NCBI GenBank assembly: GCA_910587735.1
Contig: CAJUNT010000009.1
Span: forward strand, 1 to 64,000
Direction of reading: 5' to 3'
Source of the DNA: an uncultured Clostridia bacterium
GTDB taxonomy: Bacteria; Bacillota; Clostridia; Lachnospirales; Anaerotignaceae
DNA length: 64,000 bases
Made by a program: the position numbers and the translations under genes. Below the pieces are notes generated by a model. That model worked only from the letters and a program-made list of their open reading frames with translations, was not told the origin of the DNA and did no database searches. Position 1 is the stretch's first letter; the number at the start of each line of letters is the position of its first letter. This document shows positions 35,246-43,669 of the stretch, one piece after another.

Positions 35246-35309
35246 ATTCATAAATTATACATACTTTTGTAATAAAATAAATAAAATTTTAAAAGAAAGG
35301 AAAGGTTGT

Positions 35310-36914
35310 ATGAAATGGTTTATTAAAATGGGTATTACAACAGCATTGACTGTTTCTGTCACAACAACTGCCTTTGGAGCATTGCATATTGAAGCGAGTG
35401 ACTGGGCTGTCCCCATTATGGAAAAGGCTTATGAACTTGAGTTAATACCAGAAGAATTGTTTGCACGTGCTACGGAAAATATGACAAGAAAAGAGTTTAC
35501 AACATTAGCAATACAGTTTTATCAAAAAGTTACAGGGGAAAAAGTAGACATATCAGGCATACATAATCCTTTTTGGGATACAGACCATCCTGAGATTGTT
35601 TTTGCTTATTCTAAGGGTATTATTACAGGAAAGCAAGAACATATTTTTAAGCCAGATGACACATTAACAAGGGAACAAATGGCAATTATATTAGTTAGAA
35701 CACTTGAAAAAAGTAATATAGAAATAACAGAAACAGAACAAGAAATTGTTTTTAAAGATGTGGAACAGTTAGAGCAAAGTGTACTCCCTTATATCAAAAA
35801 AGTGCAAACAGCTGGTATTATGAGCGGTTTTGAAGATATGTTTTCTCCTTTTAAAGAAGTGACAGTAGAAGAAGCGGTGGTTGCTTTTACAACAATGTAT
35901 GAAAAATACGGAAATTTACCAGCATCACAACAAAACAATACAGAACAAAATACGGAACAAAACCCAACAGAACAAACACCACAAACACCACAGCCATCAG
36001 AACAAAATACAGAACAAAACCCAACAGAACAGCCACCAGAACAAAATACGGAACAAAACCCAACAGAACAAACACCAGAACAAAATATACAAACACCACA
36101 AACAGAACAACAAGATATTGTAATAGACGGCAAAACGATTTCTATTGGACAAAGTGTTTCAAAATTAAAATCTGTTTGGGGAGAGCCAGACCGTATTGAC
36201 CAAAACAGCTATTCATTGGAAAGATATGTATATATCAATGATTATAAACATTTTTTTATGGTTTCAATAAAAGATGGCAAAGTAGCAGAAATTTTTACAA
36301 ATGATATGACATTTCAATATAAAGGCATTACAGGCAAAATGGACGCAAGTGATATGAAAAATGTAAGATATCTTGATTTAAAAAATTTTAGAGTAGAACT
36401 AAAAGATGAAAATAAAGATACATATGTTTTGTTAAATAAAGATTATAAAGCAGAGGGAATATTGATTCGAACATCTGATTATAAACAAAATTTGCAGTTA
36501 AGATATTCTCAACAATTTTTAGAGAATTTTAAAACAGAATTAATTGATATTATAAATAGTGCTCGTGTGCAAGAGGATTCTGTGACATTAAGAAGTGATG
36601 AAACAGCAGAAAATGTGGCATATTATCACAGTTGGGATATGAGTAAAAATAATTATGTAGCTTATACGAACCAAAAGGGACAAAATCCATTTGACAGAAT
36701 GACAGCAGGCGGTGTAAAATACACTATGGCAGGGGAAGGCGTTTTGAAAATAGACGGAGGAGATGCCATTGATGCATATCATCAGTTTATGATGGAAGCA
36801 GGAACAAGAACAAATATTCTGAATCCAGAATTAACACATTATGGTTTAGCGACATTTGATTCTAATTTTACAATTTATATTACATTAGATTTATTTACAC
36901 CAGCGAAAGAGTAG
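35310..36914 (+). CDS. secreted surface protein with SLH repeats, PEQT linker and CAP domain
   Basis: This 534-residue exported protein has a signal peptide at residues 1-23. S-layer homology repeats follow (about 30-75, 85-135 with GIITGKQEHIFKPDDTLTREQMAIIL, and 145-200 with AGIMSGFEDMFSPFKEVTVEEAV). They probably anchor it to wall polysaccharide. A low-complexity linker (about 207-267) repeats EQNTEQNPTEQ. Residues about 270-395 match the CAP-associated N-terminal domain (ISIGQSVSKLKSVWGEPDRI). The C-terminus (about 430-534) is a CAP/SCP-like domain (IINSARVQEDSV, HSWDMSKNN, AYHQFMMEAGTR). The start at 35310 follows GGAAAGG. Confidence 0.86.
   Translation: MKWFIKMGITTALTVSVTTTAFGALHIEASDWAVPIMEKAYELELIPEELFARATENMTRKEFTTLAIQFYQKVTGEKVDISGIHNPFWDTDHPEIVFAYSKGIITGKQEHIFKPDDTLTREQMAIILVRTLEKSNIEITETEQEIVFKDVEQLEQSVLPYIKKVQTAGIMSGFEDMFSPFKEVTVEEAVVAFTTMYEKYGNLPASQQNNTEQNTEQNPTEQTPQTPQPSEQNTEQNPTEQPPEQNTEQNPTEQTPEQNIQTPQTEQQDIVIDGKTISIGQSVSKLKSVWGEPDRIDQNSYSLERYVYINDYKHFFMVSIKDGKVAEIFTNDMTFQYKGITGKMDASDMKNVRYLDLKNFRVELKDENKDTYVLLNKDYKAEGILIRTSDYKQNLQLRYSQQFLENFKTELIDIINSARVQEDSVTLRSDETAENVAYYHSWDMSKNNYVAYTNQKGQNPFDRMTAGGVKYTMAGEGVLKIDGGDAIDAYHQFMMEAGTRTNILNPELTHYGLATFDSNFTIYITLDLFTPAKE
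35940..36110 (+). repeat. tandem coding repeats in the surface-protein linker
   Basis: Three imperfect units of about 39-60 bp encode EQNTEQNPTEQ plus a variable TP/PP segment. Identical stretches between units allow slippage or recombination that would change linker length in frame. Confidence 0.8.
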
Positions 36915-36933
36915 AGAACAGGAGATGGAAAAA

Positions 36934-37767
36934 ATGAGTCAGGATTGTGATAAGTCACAATGTGCAAACTGTCAAAGCGACTGTGCAGAAAGAAAAGTGA
37001 ATTTTATGGAAAATGCAAATTCACAAAGTCATATTAAAAAAGTAATTGCAATTATGAGCGGAAAAGGTGGAGTAGGAAAATCTTCCATGACAAGCTGTAT
37101 TGCTGTAGCACTCAAACAAAAAGGATATGCAGTAGGAATATTAGATGGAGACATCACAGGACCTTCTATACCAAAGGCTTTTGGTGTAAAACAAAAAGCA
37201 GTAGGAAATGGTAATGGTATGGATACAGTAGAAACACAAACAGGTATTCGCATGATGTCTGCAAATTTAATATTAGATACAGAAGATACTCCAGTAATAT
37301 GGAGAGGTCCTGTAATTGGTAATGCTGTAAAACAATTTTGGACAGATGTTGCTTGGGGAGATTTAGATGTTTTGTTGATTGATATGCCTCCTGGAACAGG
37401 AGATGTTCCTTTAACAGTATTCCAAAGTATACCAGTAGATGGTGTGGTAATTGTTACAACACCACAAGATTTGGTTTCTTTAATTGTAAAAAAATCATAT
37501 CATATGGCTGAAAAAATGTCTATTCCAGTTTGTGGCATTATTGAAAATATGAGTTATATGGTTTGTGATGACTGCGGTAAAAAGCTGTATCCTTTTGGAG
37601 AAAGCAAACTGCAAAAAGTTGCTGACGAAATGAATATTGAAGTATTAGCACAACTACCGATACAACCAGATATTGCTGAACTTTGTGACGCTGGAAAAAT
37701 AGAGCAAAAAGATATTTCATTTTTAAATGAAGCAGTAGAAAAATTGATACAAAAAATAAATTTATAA
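36934..37767 (+). CDS. Mrp/NBP35-family iron-sulfur carrier ATPase
   Basis: This 277-residue P-loop ATPase has the deviant Walker A SGKGGVGKS at about 42-50, DGDITGPSIPKAFG (about 71-84), IDMPPGTGD (about 152-160) and a CxxC near the C-terminus (MVCDDCGKK). A cysteine-rich N-terminus (residues 5-17: four Cys) resembles NBP35-type proteins. It probably assembles or transfers [4Fe-4S] clusters. I chose the ATG at 36934 because AGGAG lies 9 bp upstream; another at 36925 is too close to that site. Confidence 0.92.
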   Translation: MSQDCDKSQCANCQSDCAERKVNFMENANSQSHIKKVIAIMSGKGGVGKSSMTSCIAVALKQKGYAVGILDGDITGPSIPKAFGVKQKAVGNGNGMDTVETQTGIRMMSANLILDTEDTPVIWRGPVIGNAVKQFWTDVAWGDLDVLLIDMPPGTGDVPLTVFQSIPVDGVVIVTTPQDLVSLIVKKSYHMAEKMSIPVCGIIENMSYMVCDDCGKKLYPFGESKLQKVADEMNIEVLAQLPIQPDIAELCDAGKIEQKDISFLNEAVEKLIQKINL

Positions 37768-37776
37768 TAGTTAAAA

Positions 37777-37808
37777 AGTGATAAAGTATACTTTATCACT
37801 TTTTTTAT
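37777..37808. terminator. intrinsic terminator after the Mrp gene, probably bidirectional
   Basis: AGTGATAAAGTA and its complement form a perfect 12-bp palindrome followed by Ts on the plus strand. AAAAA before it gives Ts on the minus strand for the converging hydrolase. Confidence 0.85.
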
Positions 37809-37822
37809 TTTAATGTTATGTC

Positions 37823-38374
37823 TTATTTTATGATATTTAATATTTCCTTAAATACAGGTGTTCCAGCAACCCTTACCAATTCAAATAATATTGCTTCATA
37901 TGTGCTGATAATTGCACCCTCCTGCATAGCTCTTTTTACAGCACCATCTTTATTGGTTTGTGTACGAGAACCAATACAGTCTTCTATTAATATCACTTGA
38001 TAACCATTATTTTGTAAATCTATTGTTGTTTGCAGTACACAAATGTGTGCCTCTGTACCACATATAATAATATTTTTTTTACCTGATGATACAATCGCAT
38101 TTCTAATTTCTTCATTTTCATAGGCACTAAATGTAATTTTATCATATGCCTTTGTTTTTTCTGGTATACTTAAAGCCTCTTTTAATATAGATACTGTTTC
38201 TCCCAATCCCTTTTTATAATGTTCTGTAACAATACAAGGAATTTCTAAGGCAAGTAAACCCATAGAAAGTTTTTTTGTATTTTCTAAAAGTTGCTCGTAT
38301 TCCAATATGGTAGGAATTAGTTTTTGTTGGTCGTCAATAATCATACACATTGTATTTTCTTTGGTGATTCTCAT
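37823..38374 (-). CDS. isochorismatase-like cysteine hydrolase
   Basis: This 183-residue alpha/beta hydrolase belongs to the isochorismatase/nicotinamidase superfamily. The catalytic triad is visible as Asp in IIDDQQKL (about residue 14-15), Lys in the YDKITFSAY region (about 83) and Cys in GTEAHICVLQT (about 112). No nicotinamidase metal-site His pattern is clear. It resembles YcaC-like hydrolases of unknown substrate. AAGGAG precedes the ATG. Confidence 0.85.
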   Translation of the reverse strand: MRITKENTMCMIIDDQQKLIPTILEYEQLLENTKKLSMGLLALEIPCIVTEHYKKGLGETVSILKEALSIPEKTKAYDKITFSAYENEEIRNAIVSSGKKNIIICGTEAHICVLQTTIDLQNNGYQVILIEDCIGSRTQTNKDGAVKRAMQEGAIISTYEAILFELVRVAGTPVFKEILNIIK

Positions 38375-38468
38375 AACGTTAATTCTCCTTATTATTTTTA
38401 TATCATAATATTTGCTTTTTTATAAATAGTATTATAACAAATTTTACCAGTGTTTGAAAACAAAAATA

Positions 38469-38498
38469 TTGATATATTTTAAATTTTTTGGTGATACT
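38469..38498 (+). promoter_or_regulatory. promoter candidate for the DUF1540 gene
   Basis: TTGATA (38469-38474) and GATACT (38493-38498) are 18 bp apart, 44 bp before the start codon. Confidence 0.55.
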
Positions 38499-38542
38499 AT
38501 TGATGTAACAAATATGATTTATTTTTTAGGAGGAATAGAATT

Positions 38543-38704
38543 ATGACAACTGCAAATGAATGTATTAGATGTACTGTAACAAACTGCAAATATCACTGTG
38601 GTTCAAGAAACAACTGCTCTTTGCAAAGCATACAGGTAGGTACTCATGAAGCGAATCCAACAATGGACCAATGTACTGACTGTCAATCTTTTGTATTGAA
38701 ATAA
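38543..38704 (+). CDS. DUF1540-family cysteine-rich mini-protein
   Basis: This 53-residue protein carries seven cysteines in the DUF1540 pattern: CIRCTVTNCKYHCG, then NNCSLQSIQVGTHEANP, ending CTDCQSFVLK. Such domains are thought to bind a metal or form a redox/structural knot. Their role is unknown, and they are common and often highly expressed in Clostridia. The start follows AGGAGGAA. It has its own promoter candidate and a strong terminator. Confidence 0.9.
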   Translation: MTTANECIRCTVTNCKYHCGSRNNCSLQSIQVGTHEANPTMDQCTDCQSFVLK

Positions 38705-38712
38705 TGTTATAA

Positions 38713-38757
38713 AAAAGCCCTTTATTCTGTCAATATATAGAATAAAGGGCTTTTGAA
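38713..38757 (+). terminator. intrinsic terminator after the DUF1540 gene
   Basis: AAAAGCCCTTTATTCT and AGAATAAAGGGCTTTT form a perfect 16-bp stem with a 10-nt loop. Confidence 0.9.
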
Positions 38758-38821
38758 TTCATTTTTTTACAAATCAATATTTATAAAATACAATGAGTAC
38801 AATTTTACAAGGAGGCTTATT

Positions 38822-39655
38822 ATGAGTGATAGAAAACAAATAAATGATTTTTACAATTATTTGAAATTAGAAGAAAAAGAACAAAGTACCATTGAAAAAT
38901 ATTTAAGTGAAATACAAAATTTTATATTGTGGTTAGGGGAACGATCTATCACAAAAAATATAATATTTGAATGGAAAGAGTATTTATGTCAATCTAATTA
39001 CCAAGCTAGTACAATCAATGCAAAATTATCCATATTAAATAAATTTCTTTGTTTTATGGGAATGTCAGAATATAAAGTAAAATATTTAAAAATACAGAAA
39101 AAATTATTTTGCAGTACAGAAAAAGAATTAAAAAAAGAGGAATATGAACGCCTATTAAAAATAGCAAATTCTGAAGGGAAAATGCGTTTATCATTACTAA
39201 TTGAAACAATATGCGCTACTGGCATTAGGGTATCCGAAGTAAAATACATCACTGTAAAAGCAATACAAATTGGACGAGCAGATATTTCTTTAAAAGGAAA
39301 AATTCGTACGATATTACTGCCAAACAAATTATGTAAAAAACTAATAAGATATGCTAAAAAACAAAACATCATTTCTGGTGAAATATTTTTAACAAGAAAT
39401 AAAAAAGGTATATCACGACGTCAAATATGGGCAGAGATGAAAGCATTGTGTAAAAAAGCGAATGTAGCACCCTCAAAAGTTTTTCCTCATAATTTAAGGC
39501 ATTTGTTTGCAAGAACATTTTATCGTGTCTACAAAGATGTTTCGAAACTAGCAGATGTGCTAGGACATTCCAATATCAACACAACACGTATTTATTTAAT
39601 ATCCACTGGTATAGAGCATACAGAAAGAATGGAGAAATTGGGGTTGATATTATAG
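38822..39655 (+). CDS. tyrosine site-specific recombinase (candidate DNA invertase)
   Basis: This 277-residue integrase-family recombinase has a SAM-like core-binding domain (about 1-85) and a catalytic domain (about 100-277). All catalytic residues are visible: Arg136 (ATGIRVSEV), Lys in ISLKGKIRTI (158 or 160), His223 and Arg226 (HNLRH), His249 (GHSN) and Tyr258 (RIYL). The arm-binding domain of phage integrases is missing, as in XerC/D and promoter invertases. It ends 3 bp before an 18-bp inverted repeat whose partner lies 244 bp further on, just before a glycosylation operon. I infer that this recombinase flips that segment. AAGGAGG precedes the ATG at 38822. Confidence 0.93.
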   Translation: MSDRKQINDFYNYLKLEEKEQSTIEKYLSEIQNFILWLGERSITKNIIFEWKEYLCQSNYQASTINAKLSILNKFLCFMGMSEYKVKYLKIQKKLFCSTEKELKKEEYERLLKIANSEGKMRLSLLIETICATGIRVSEVKYITVKAIQIGRADISLKGKIRTILLPNKLCKKLIRYAKKQNIISGEIFLTRNKKGISRRQIWAEMKALCKKANVAPSKVFPHNLRHLFARTFYRVYKDVSKLADVLGHSNINTTRIYLISTGIEHTERMEKLGLIL

Positions 39656-39692
39656 TAAACAGAATGAATATTCTGTCTTATTAATCATATAA

Positions 39693-39721
39693 AATATAGC
39701 TGTCATTACATATAACAACAA
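39693..39721 (-). promoter_or_regulatory. promoter inside the invertible element, facing away from the operon as sequenced
   Basis: On the minus strand TTGTTG (39716-39721) and TATATT (39693-39698) are separated by 17 bp. It is the best promoter by eye in the element. Inversion would place it about 16 bp from the right repeat, reading into the operon, so the sequenced orientation may be the OFF state. Confidence 0.6.
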
Positions 39722-39784
39722 TACATTATCATAAAATATTAAGAGTTACAAGTCTAAATTTGTAGTTTTTTGCATGACAAATTT

Positions 39785-39835
39785 AGCCGATTGAAATTTT
39801 GATTTTGACCGGCTTTTATTTTTATGCTTTTTTTA
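39785..39835 (+). terminator. terminator inside the invertible element
   Basis: AGCCG pairs with CGGCT, extended inward by TTGAAAT with ATTTTGA, and a long T-rich tail follows. As oriented it would stop read-through from the recombinase gene into the operon. Confidence 0.7.
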
Positions 39836-39873
39836 TGCTATATAGTTTATATAACATTTTTTTTATATATTTT

Positions 39874-39903
39874 TTGATATAAAACTGTAATCATAAATAA
39901 TAA
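39874..39903 (+). promoter_or_regulatory. weak plus-strand promoter candidate in the element
   Basis: TTGATA (39874-39879) is followed after 18 bp by TAATAA (39898-39903), a poor -10. An extended -10 TGCTATATA also lies at 39836-39844. These could give low expression in the current orientation. Confidence 0.35.
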
Positions 39904-39969
39904 TAGTGCAAAAAAATAGTACAGAATATTCATTCTGTGATGAACAAAAAAATAGAGGAGGAAATATTA

Positions 39970-42165
39970 ATGAATGAACAAAATATAACGGAGGAAATGA
40001 TGTATTTAAAATATCCATTGCCACTTATGGTTGGATTTTTTCTATTAAATACCCTTTTTTTACCTGTATTACTATCCACTATACTTTTTATTATGCATAT
40101 TTCTCTACAAGTTTGGATATTCCCAATATCTGTGGTACTTTCTGTTACATTTACATACATTGTATTTAAAAAAGATAACAAAAGAACAATAATTGCAATA
40201 CTATGTGGCATATTTTGTTTGGCTTTTGCTCTTTTTATATGTGCCAAAACATATGATTTTAGCTGGGATGGAAATGCATATCATAAAAGTATAACAGGCT
40301 TATTAAAACATGGCTGGAATCCATTAACTGAAACATTTTACAGTTATGCGAAACAATTTCCATTTTTAGCGCAAGAAAAAGAAACATGGTATGATGCCTA
40401 TCCCAAAGCGACAGAATTATGGGGGGCTGTGGTTTATGCAACATTAGAAAATATAGAAATAGGAAAAGCATTTAATATTTTATCTATGATAGCATTACTT
40501 TTTATTTGCTGGTCATTATTGTATGAAACAAATGTATTAAAAAAGTGGCAAAGTTTTTTATGTGCAGCAGCCTTTTCTATCAATGTAGTAATAGTTATTC
40601 AAAGTTTAACTTACTATAATGATGGTTTTTTGTGGGAAATGATATTGTTATTTTTAGCGTCATTGAGCTATTTAACATTTTATGAAAATGGGCGTTTTAA
40701 AAATATTTGTTATTATTTTATTTTTTTGAGTATCAATATGGGACTAAATACAAAGTTTTCGGGTGTTATATTTTTTGGATTATCTGGTTTTGCATTTTTT
40801 ATATTTTGGCTTATAGAAAAGTGGAAAAAATATGGGCTTTTACAAGCGTGTAAAAAACTTTCAAAGAATTTTTTTGTTCTTGCCACAAGTGTCATTTTTA
40901 GTTTAATTATTACAGGTTCAACATCATATATTATCAATATAATACGACATAAAAATCCTTTTTATACTATGATTGGTGAAGATGCAACTGAAATGATTGT
41001 AGCACAAATATCGCCAGTATTTAAACCATTATCTAATGTAAGTCGTTTTATTTGTTCGCTGTTTTCTCAAACAAATAATCAGCCTGCTGTAATGCAATGG
41101 AAATTTCCATTTACATTTTATAAAAATGAGATATTACAATCACAATTATTTGATACACGTATTGGAGGCTGGGGCATTTTTTTCAGTGCTATATTTTTAA
41201 TTAGTGTTATTTTTATAGTATTTTATTTGGTTCAAAACAGAAAAAAGCACAATAAACTAATTCGTATAGCAATTATGTTAACTGTATTTACAATCGTTTC
41301 TATTATAGTAGTACCAGGATTATTTTGGGCAAGGTATTCTGTTGGATTATATTATATTCCAGCAATCGCAATGGTATTTTTGTGTAAACGTATCAATAGA
41401 GGTGGCATTTATGTAGGTCGATATAGTGCTGTATTAGCTGTACTTTGTACGTTGTTATTTTTAAATCATATTCCTTCTATTACAAGAAATATTGATATTG
41501 CAAAAGAAACAAAACCTGTAAAAACAAAATTGGAAAGTTTGAAATATGTAAATGAAATAGGGGAATTATCATTTGATTATATTACACCACAACATAATTT
41601 TTCAGGACGACTTTTTAATTTATATGATGAAAATATATCAAATTTTAAATATGGACAAATTGATGTAAATAAAGTAGATGTTATTTTTTATCCACAATAT
41701 GAAAATGCCTATTCTTATATAGCTTATTCTATATCCACACCAAATAGATTATCTGATTACATAAAAAGTATTGACCGAAGCAAATATTTAATATTTATAG
41801 CAGCAAAAGATGATGCAAGTGCAGGATTGACAGAAGATGTTATAAAAAGCTTGAGAGAACTAGGATTAAAATTTGATATGGAAGGAGCATACCGCAATGC
41901 TTATGTTGCAATCGTAGGAGATGCACCCATGTATGAAGAAAAAAATGAGCAGTATGCTGTATGCAATGCTGGATTAGAAGGTGTTGAAATTTCAATGTTA
42001 AGTGCAGGATATACTGGAGGAAATACAGCATCTATAAAATTTGATGGTAAAGAATATAGTAAAAATCAGCGTGGCTTAAACATTGTAATATACAATAAAG
42101 AACTGCATCATGTTACAGATAGTGTGTATGTAGATTTGTATGAGAATGATATCATTCGCAGATAA
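39970..42165 (+). CDS. multi-pass GT-C-like membrane glycosyltransferase
   Basis: This 731-residue protein has about eleven to thirteen membrane helices over residues 15-480 and a C-terminal extracellular domain of about 230 residues. After the second or third helix, the outer loop reads KTYDFSWDGNAYHKS, with Asp96 and Asp100. This is the acidic catalytic loop typical of GT-C enzymes that use polyprenyl-phosphate sugars (PMT/ArnT/arabinosyltransferase types). I infer it transfers the sugar made by the downstream genes to a surface acceptor. The ATG at 39970 follows GAGGAGGAA. The frame is open back to the inverted repeat, but that part is the leader. It is the first gene after the invertible element. 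Confidence 0.78.
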   Translation: MNEQNITEEMMYLKYPLPLMVGFFLLNTLFLPVLLSTILFIMHISLQVWIFPISVVLSVTFTYIVFKKDNKRTIIAILCGIFCLAFALFICAKTYDFSWDGNAYHKSITGLLKHGWNPLTETFYSYAKQFPFLAQEKETWYDAYPKATELWGAVVYATLENIEIGKAFNILSMIALLFICWSLLYETNVLKKWQSFLCAAAFSINVVIVIQSLTYYNDGFLWEMILLFLASLSYLTFYENGRFKNICYYFIFLSINMGLNTKFSGVIFFGLSGFAFFIFWLIEKWKKYGLLQACKKLSKNFFVLATSVIFSLIITGSTSYIINIIRHKNPFYTMIGEDATEMIVAQISPVFKPLSNVSRFICSLFSQTNNQPAVMQWKFPFTFYKNEILQSQLFDTRIGGWGIFFSAIFLISVIFIVFYLVQNRKKHNKLIRIAIMLTVFTIVSIIVVPGLFWARYSVGLYYIPAIAMVFLCKRINRGGIYVGRYSAVLAVLCTLLFLNHIPSITRNIDIAKETKPVKTKLESLKYVNEIGELSFDYITPQHNFSGRLFNLYDENISNFKYGQIDVNKVDVIFYPQYENAYSYIAYSISTPNRLSDYIKSIDRSKYLIFIAAKDDASAGLTEDVIKSLRELGLKFDMEGAYRNAYVAIVGDAPMYEEKNEQYAVCNAGLEGVEISMLSAGYTGGNTASIKFDGKEYSKNQRGLNIVIYNKELHHVTDSVYVDLYENDIIRR

Positions 42166-42178
42166 AAAGGAGAATATT

Positions 42179-43102
42179 ATGCTACAACCAAAATTGTATC
42201 ATCAGAAAAAACAATACAGCATGATATACAATATATGGAAATTGATGCGCCCGAGGCATTATTTAAAAAACGCACTGTTATTTGTATCCATTACATTTTC
42301 GGGCAAACTGTTTGAATTTGACACACTTTTGAAAGTAATATATGGATTTATTGCATTTTCGTTATTAAGTTCAGCAGTTTACACATTAAATGATATTTTT
42401 GATGCAAATGCTGACAGACAGCATGAAATAAAAAAATTTCGTCCCATTGCCTCAGGTGCAGTGAGTGTTGTAAATGCGTACATACTTGTGTTTTGTCTAT
42501 TATTACTGTCGACAATATGCAACAATATGCATAATGGTTCATTATTAAAAAGTTTATTATTTATGGCACTCTATTTTTTAGTAAATGTAGGCTACAGCTT
42601 AGGTTTAAAACATATTCCTTTTGTAGACATTACGCTTTTAGCATCAGGTTTTTTGATACGTGTATTGTATGGTGCTGTAATTATAAATAGTGAAGTATCA
42701 AGCTGGGTTTCATTGACAGTGATTTCCATTTCATTTTATTTAGGTTTAGGTAAAAGGAGAAATGAACTCAAAAAAAGCAATGGACAAGCTATGACTCGTA
42801 AAGTGCTACTACATTATTCTTTTAATTTTTTAGATAAATTTATGTATTTGTGCCTAGCACTTTCTATAGTATTTTATGCATTGTGGAGTGCTGATATAGA
42901 AGTAATTGCGAGATATGGCACAAATAAATTGATATGGACAGTTCCTTTTGTAATTATACTTATGATGAAATATAGTGCAGATATTGAGTCAGATAGCCAC
43001 GGCGACCCTGTAGACGTTGTAACAAATGACAAAGTACTAATTATTATGGGTATTATTTATGCCATTGTCATGTTACTTTTGATTTATATTCCAAAGATTT
43101 AG
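42179..43102 (+). CDS. polyprenyl-phosphate phosphoribosyltransferase-like UbiA prenyltransferase
   Basis: This 307-residue membrane protein of the UbiA superfamily has about eight or nine helices. Motif 1 reads NDIFDANADRQHEIKKFRPI (residues 71-90). It matches the decaprenyl-phosphate 5-phosphoribosyltransferase branch (mycobacterial Rv3806c type: NDxxDxxxDRxHPxKxxRPIA). A second acidic motif is near the C-terminus (GDPVDVVTND). That enzyme joins PRPP with a polyprenyl phosphate to make polyprenyl-phospho-5-phosphoribose. AAAAGGAG precedes the ATG at 42179, 13 bp after the glycosyltransferase stop. Confidence 0.84.
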   Translation: MLQPKLYHQKKQYSMIYNIWKLMRPRHYLKNALLFVSITFSGKLFEFDTLLKVIYGFIAFSLLSSAVYTLNDIFDANADRQHEIKKFRPIASGAVSVVNAYILVFCLLLLSTICNNMHNGSLLKSLLFMALYFLVNVGYSLGLKHIPFVDITLLASGFLIRVLYGAVIINSEVSSWVSLTVISISFYLGLGKRRNELKKSNGQAMTRKVLLHYSFNFLDKFMYLCLALSIVFYALWSADIEVIARYGTNKLIWTVPFVIILMMKYSADIESDSHGDPVDVVTNDKVLIIMGIIYAIVMLLLIYIPKI

Positions 43103-43111
43103 GAGAAGAAT

Positions 43112-43669
43112 ATGAATGTTTATGATTTTGACAACACAATATATTATGGCGACTGTACAGTAGATTTTTGGAAACATTGTATAAAAAAATATCCCAAAAC
43201 ACTTTTAGCATTTCCATCAGCGGTAGTATATGGTGTATTGTTTTATTTAAAATTGTGCAAAAGAGAACAGTTTAAACAAAAATTTTATGCTTTTTTAAAA
43301 TATGTACCTAATGTGCAATATGAAGTACAACTTTTTTGGGATAACAATATAGTAAAAATAAAAGAATTTTATAATAAACAAAAATGCTCTAATGATATAA
43401 TCATATCCGCATCACCAGAATTTTTAATTGCAGAGGTATCGAAAAGACTAGGTGTTTGTCATATTGCATCAAAAGTAAATTATATAACAGGAGCATTAGA
43501 AAGTCCTAATTGCCGTGGAATGGAGAAAGTAAAACGCTTTAGAGAGCAATATCCATATGAAAATATAGAAAAATTTTATACAGATAGCATATCAGATATA
43601 TTTATGGCAAAAGAGGCAAAACAAGCATACATAGTAAAAGGAAATACAATAAAAGAATGGAGGGTGTAA
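43112..43669 (+). CDS. HAD-IB family phosphatase
   Basis: This 185-residue HAD hydrolase starts MNVYDFDNT (nucleophile Asp5 and Asp7). It continues with ISASPEFL (motif 2 Ser, about 97), a conserved Lys region, and TDSISDIFMA (motif 4, about 156). Members remove phosphate from small molecules or lipids. Its place directly after the UbiA-type phosphoribosyltransferase fits removal of the 5-phosphate from polyprenyl-phospho-5-phosphoribose; that is inference from context. AGGAGAAG lies before the ATG, 9 bp after the preceding stop. Confidence 0.85.
   Translation: MNVYDFDNTIYYGDCTVDFWKHCIKKYPKTLLAFPSAVVYGVLFYLKLCKREQFKQKFYAFLKYVPNVQYEVQLFWDNNIVKIKEFYNKQKCSNDIIISASPEFLIAEVSKRLGVCHIASKVNYITGALESPNCRGMEKVKRFREQYPYENIEKFYTDSISDIFMAKEAKQAYIVKGNTIKEWRV

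Larger units (their letters stand above)
34934..35309. other. intergenic region with terminator and promoter
   Basis: This 376-bp AT-rich gap holds the terminator at 35004-35037 and the extended -10 promoter at 35218-35245. I see no further gene. An open frame starting at 35202 merely extends the surface protein upstream through the promoter. Confidence 0.65.
39659..39938. repeat. invertible promoter element bounded by 18-bp perfect inverted repeats
   Basis: ACAGAATGAATATTCTGT (39659-39676) recurs exactly in reverse complement at 39921-39938. Each copy is itself built like a recombinase crossover site: two 7-bp arms (ACAGAAT/ATTCTGT) around an asymmetric 4-bp centre. The 244 bp between them contain a hairpin (39754-39786), a plus-strand terminator (39785-39835) and promoter-like boxes on both strands. 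The element lies between a tyrosine recombinase and the glycosylation operon, and its right end is 32 bp before the operon start codon. I read it as a phase-variation switch. Confidence 0.88.

Noticed and set aside
35789..36133. Cys-rich antisense frame opposite the surface-protein linker
   Set aside because: It is a mirror of the EQNPT repeats and has no start signals.
38822..39655. Reading the recombinase as a prophage integrase
   Set aside because: No phage genes or attachment repeats are near it, it lacks an arm-binding domain, and paired inverted (not direct) repeats lie right beside it.
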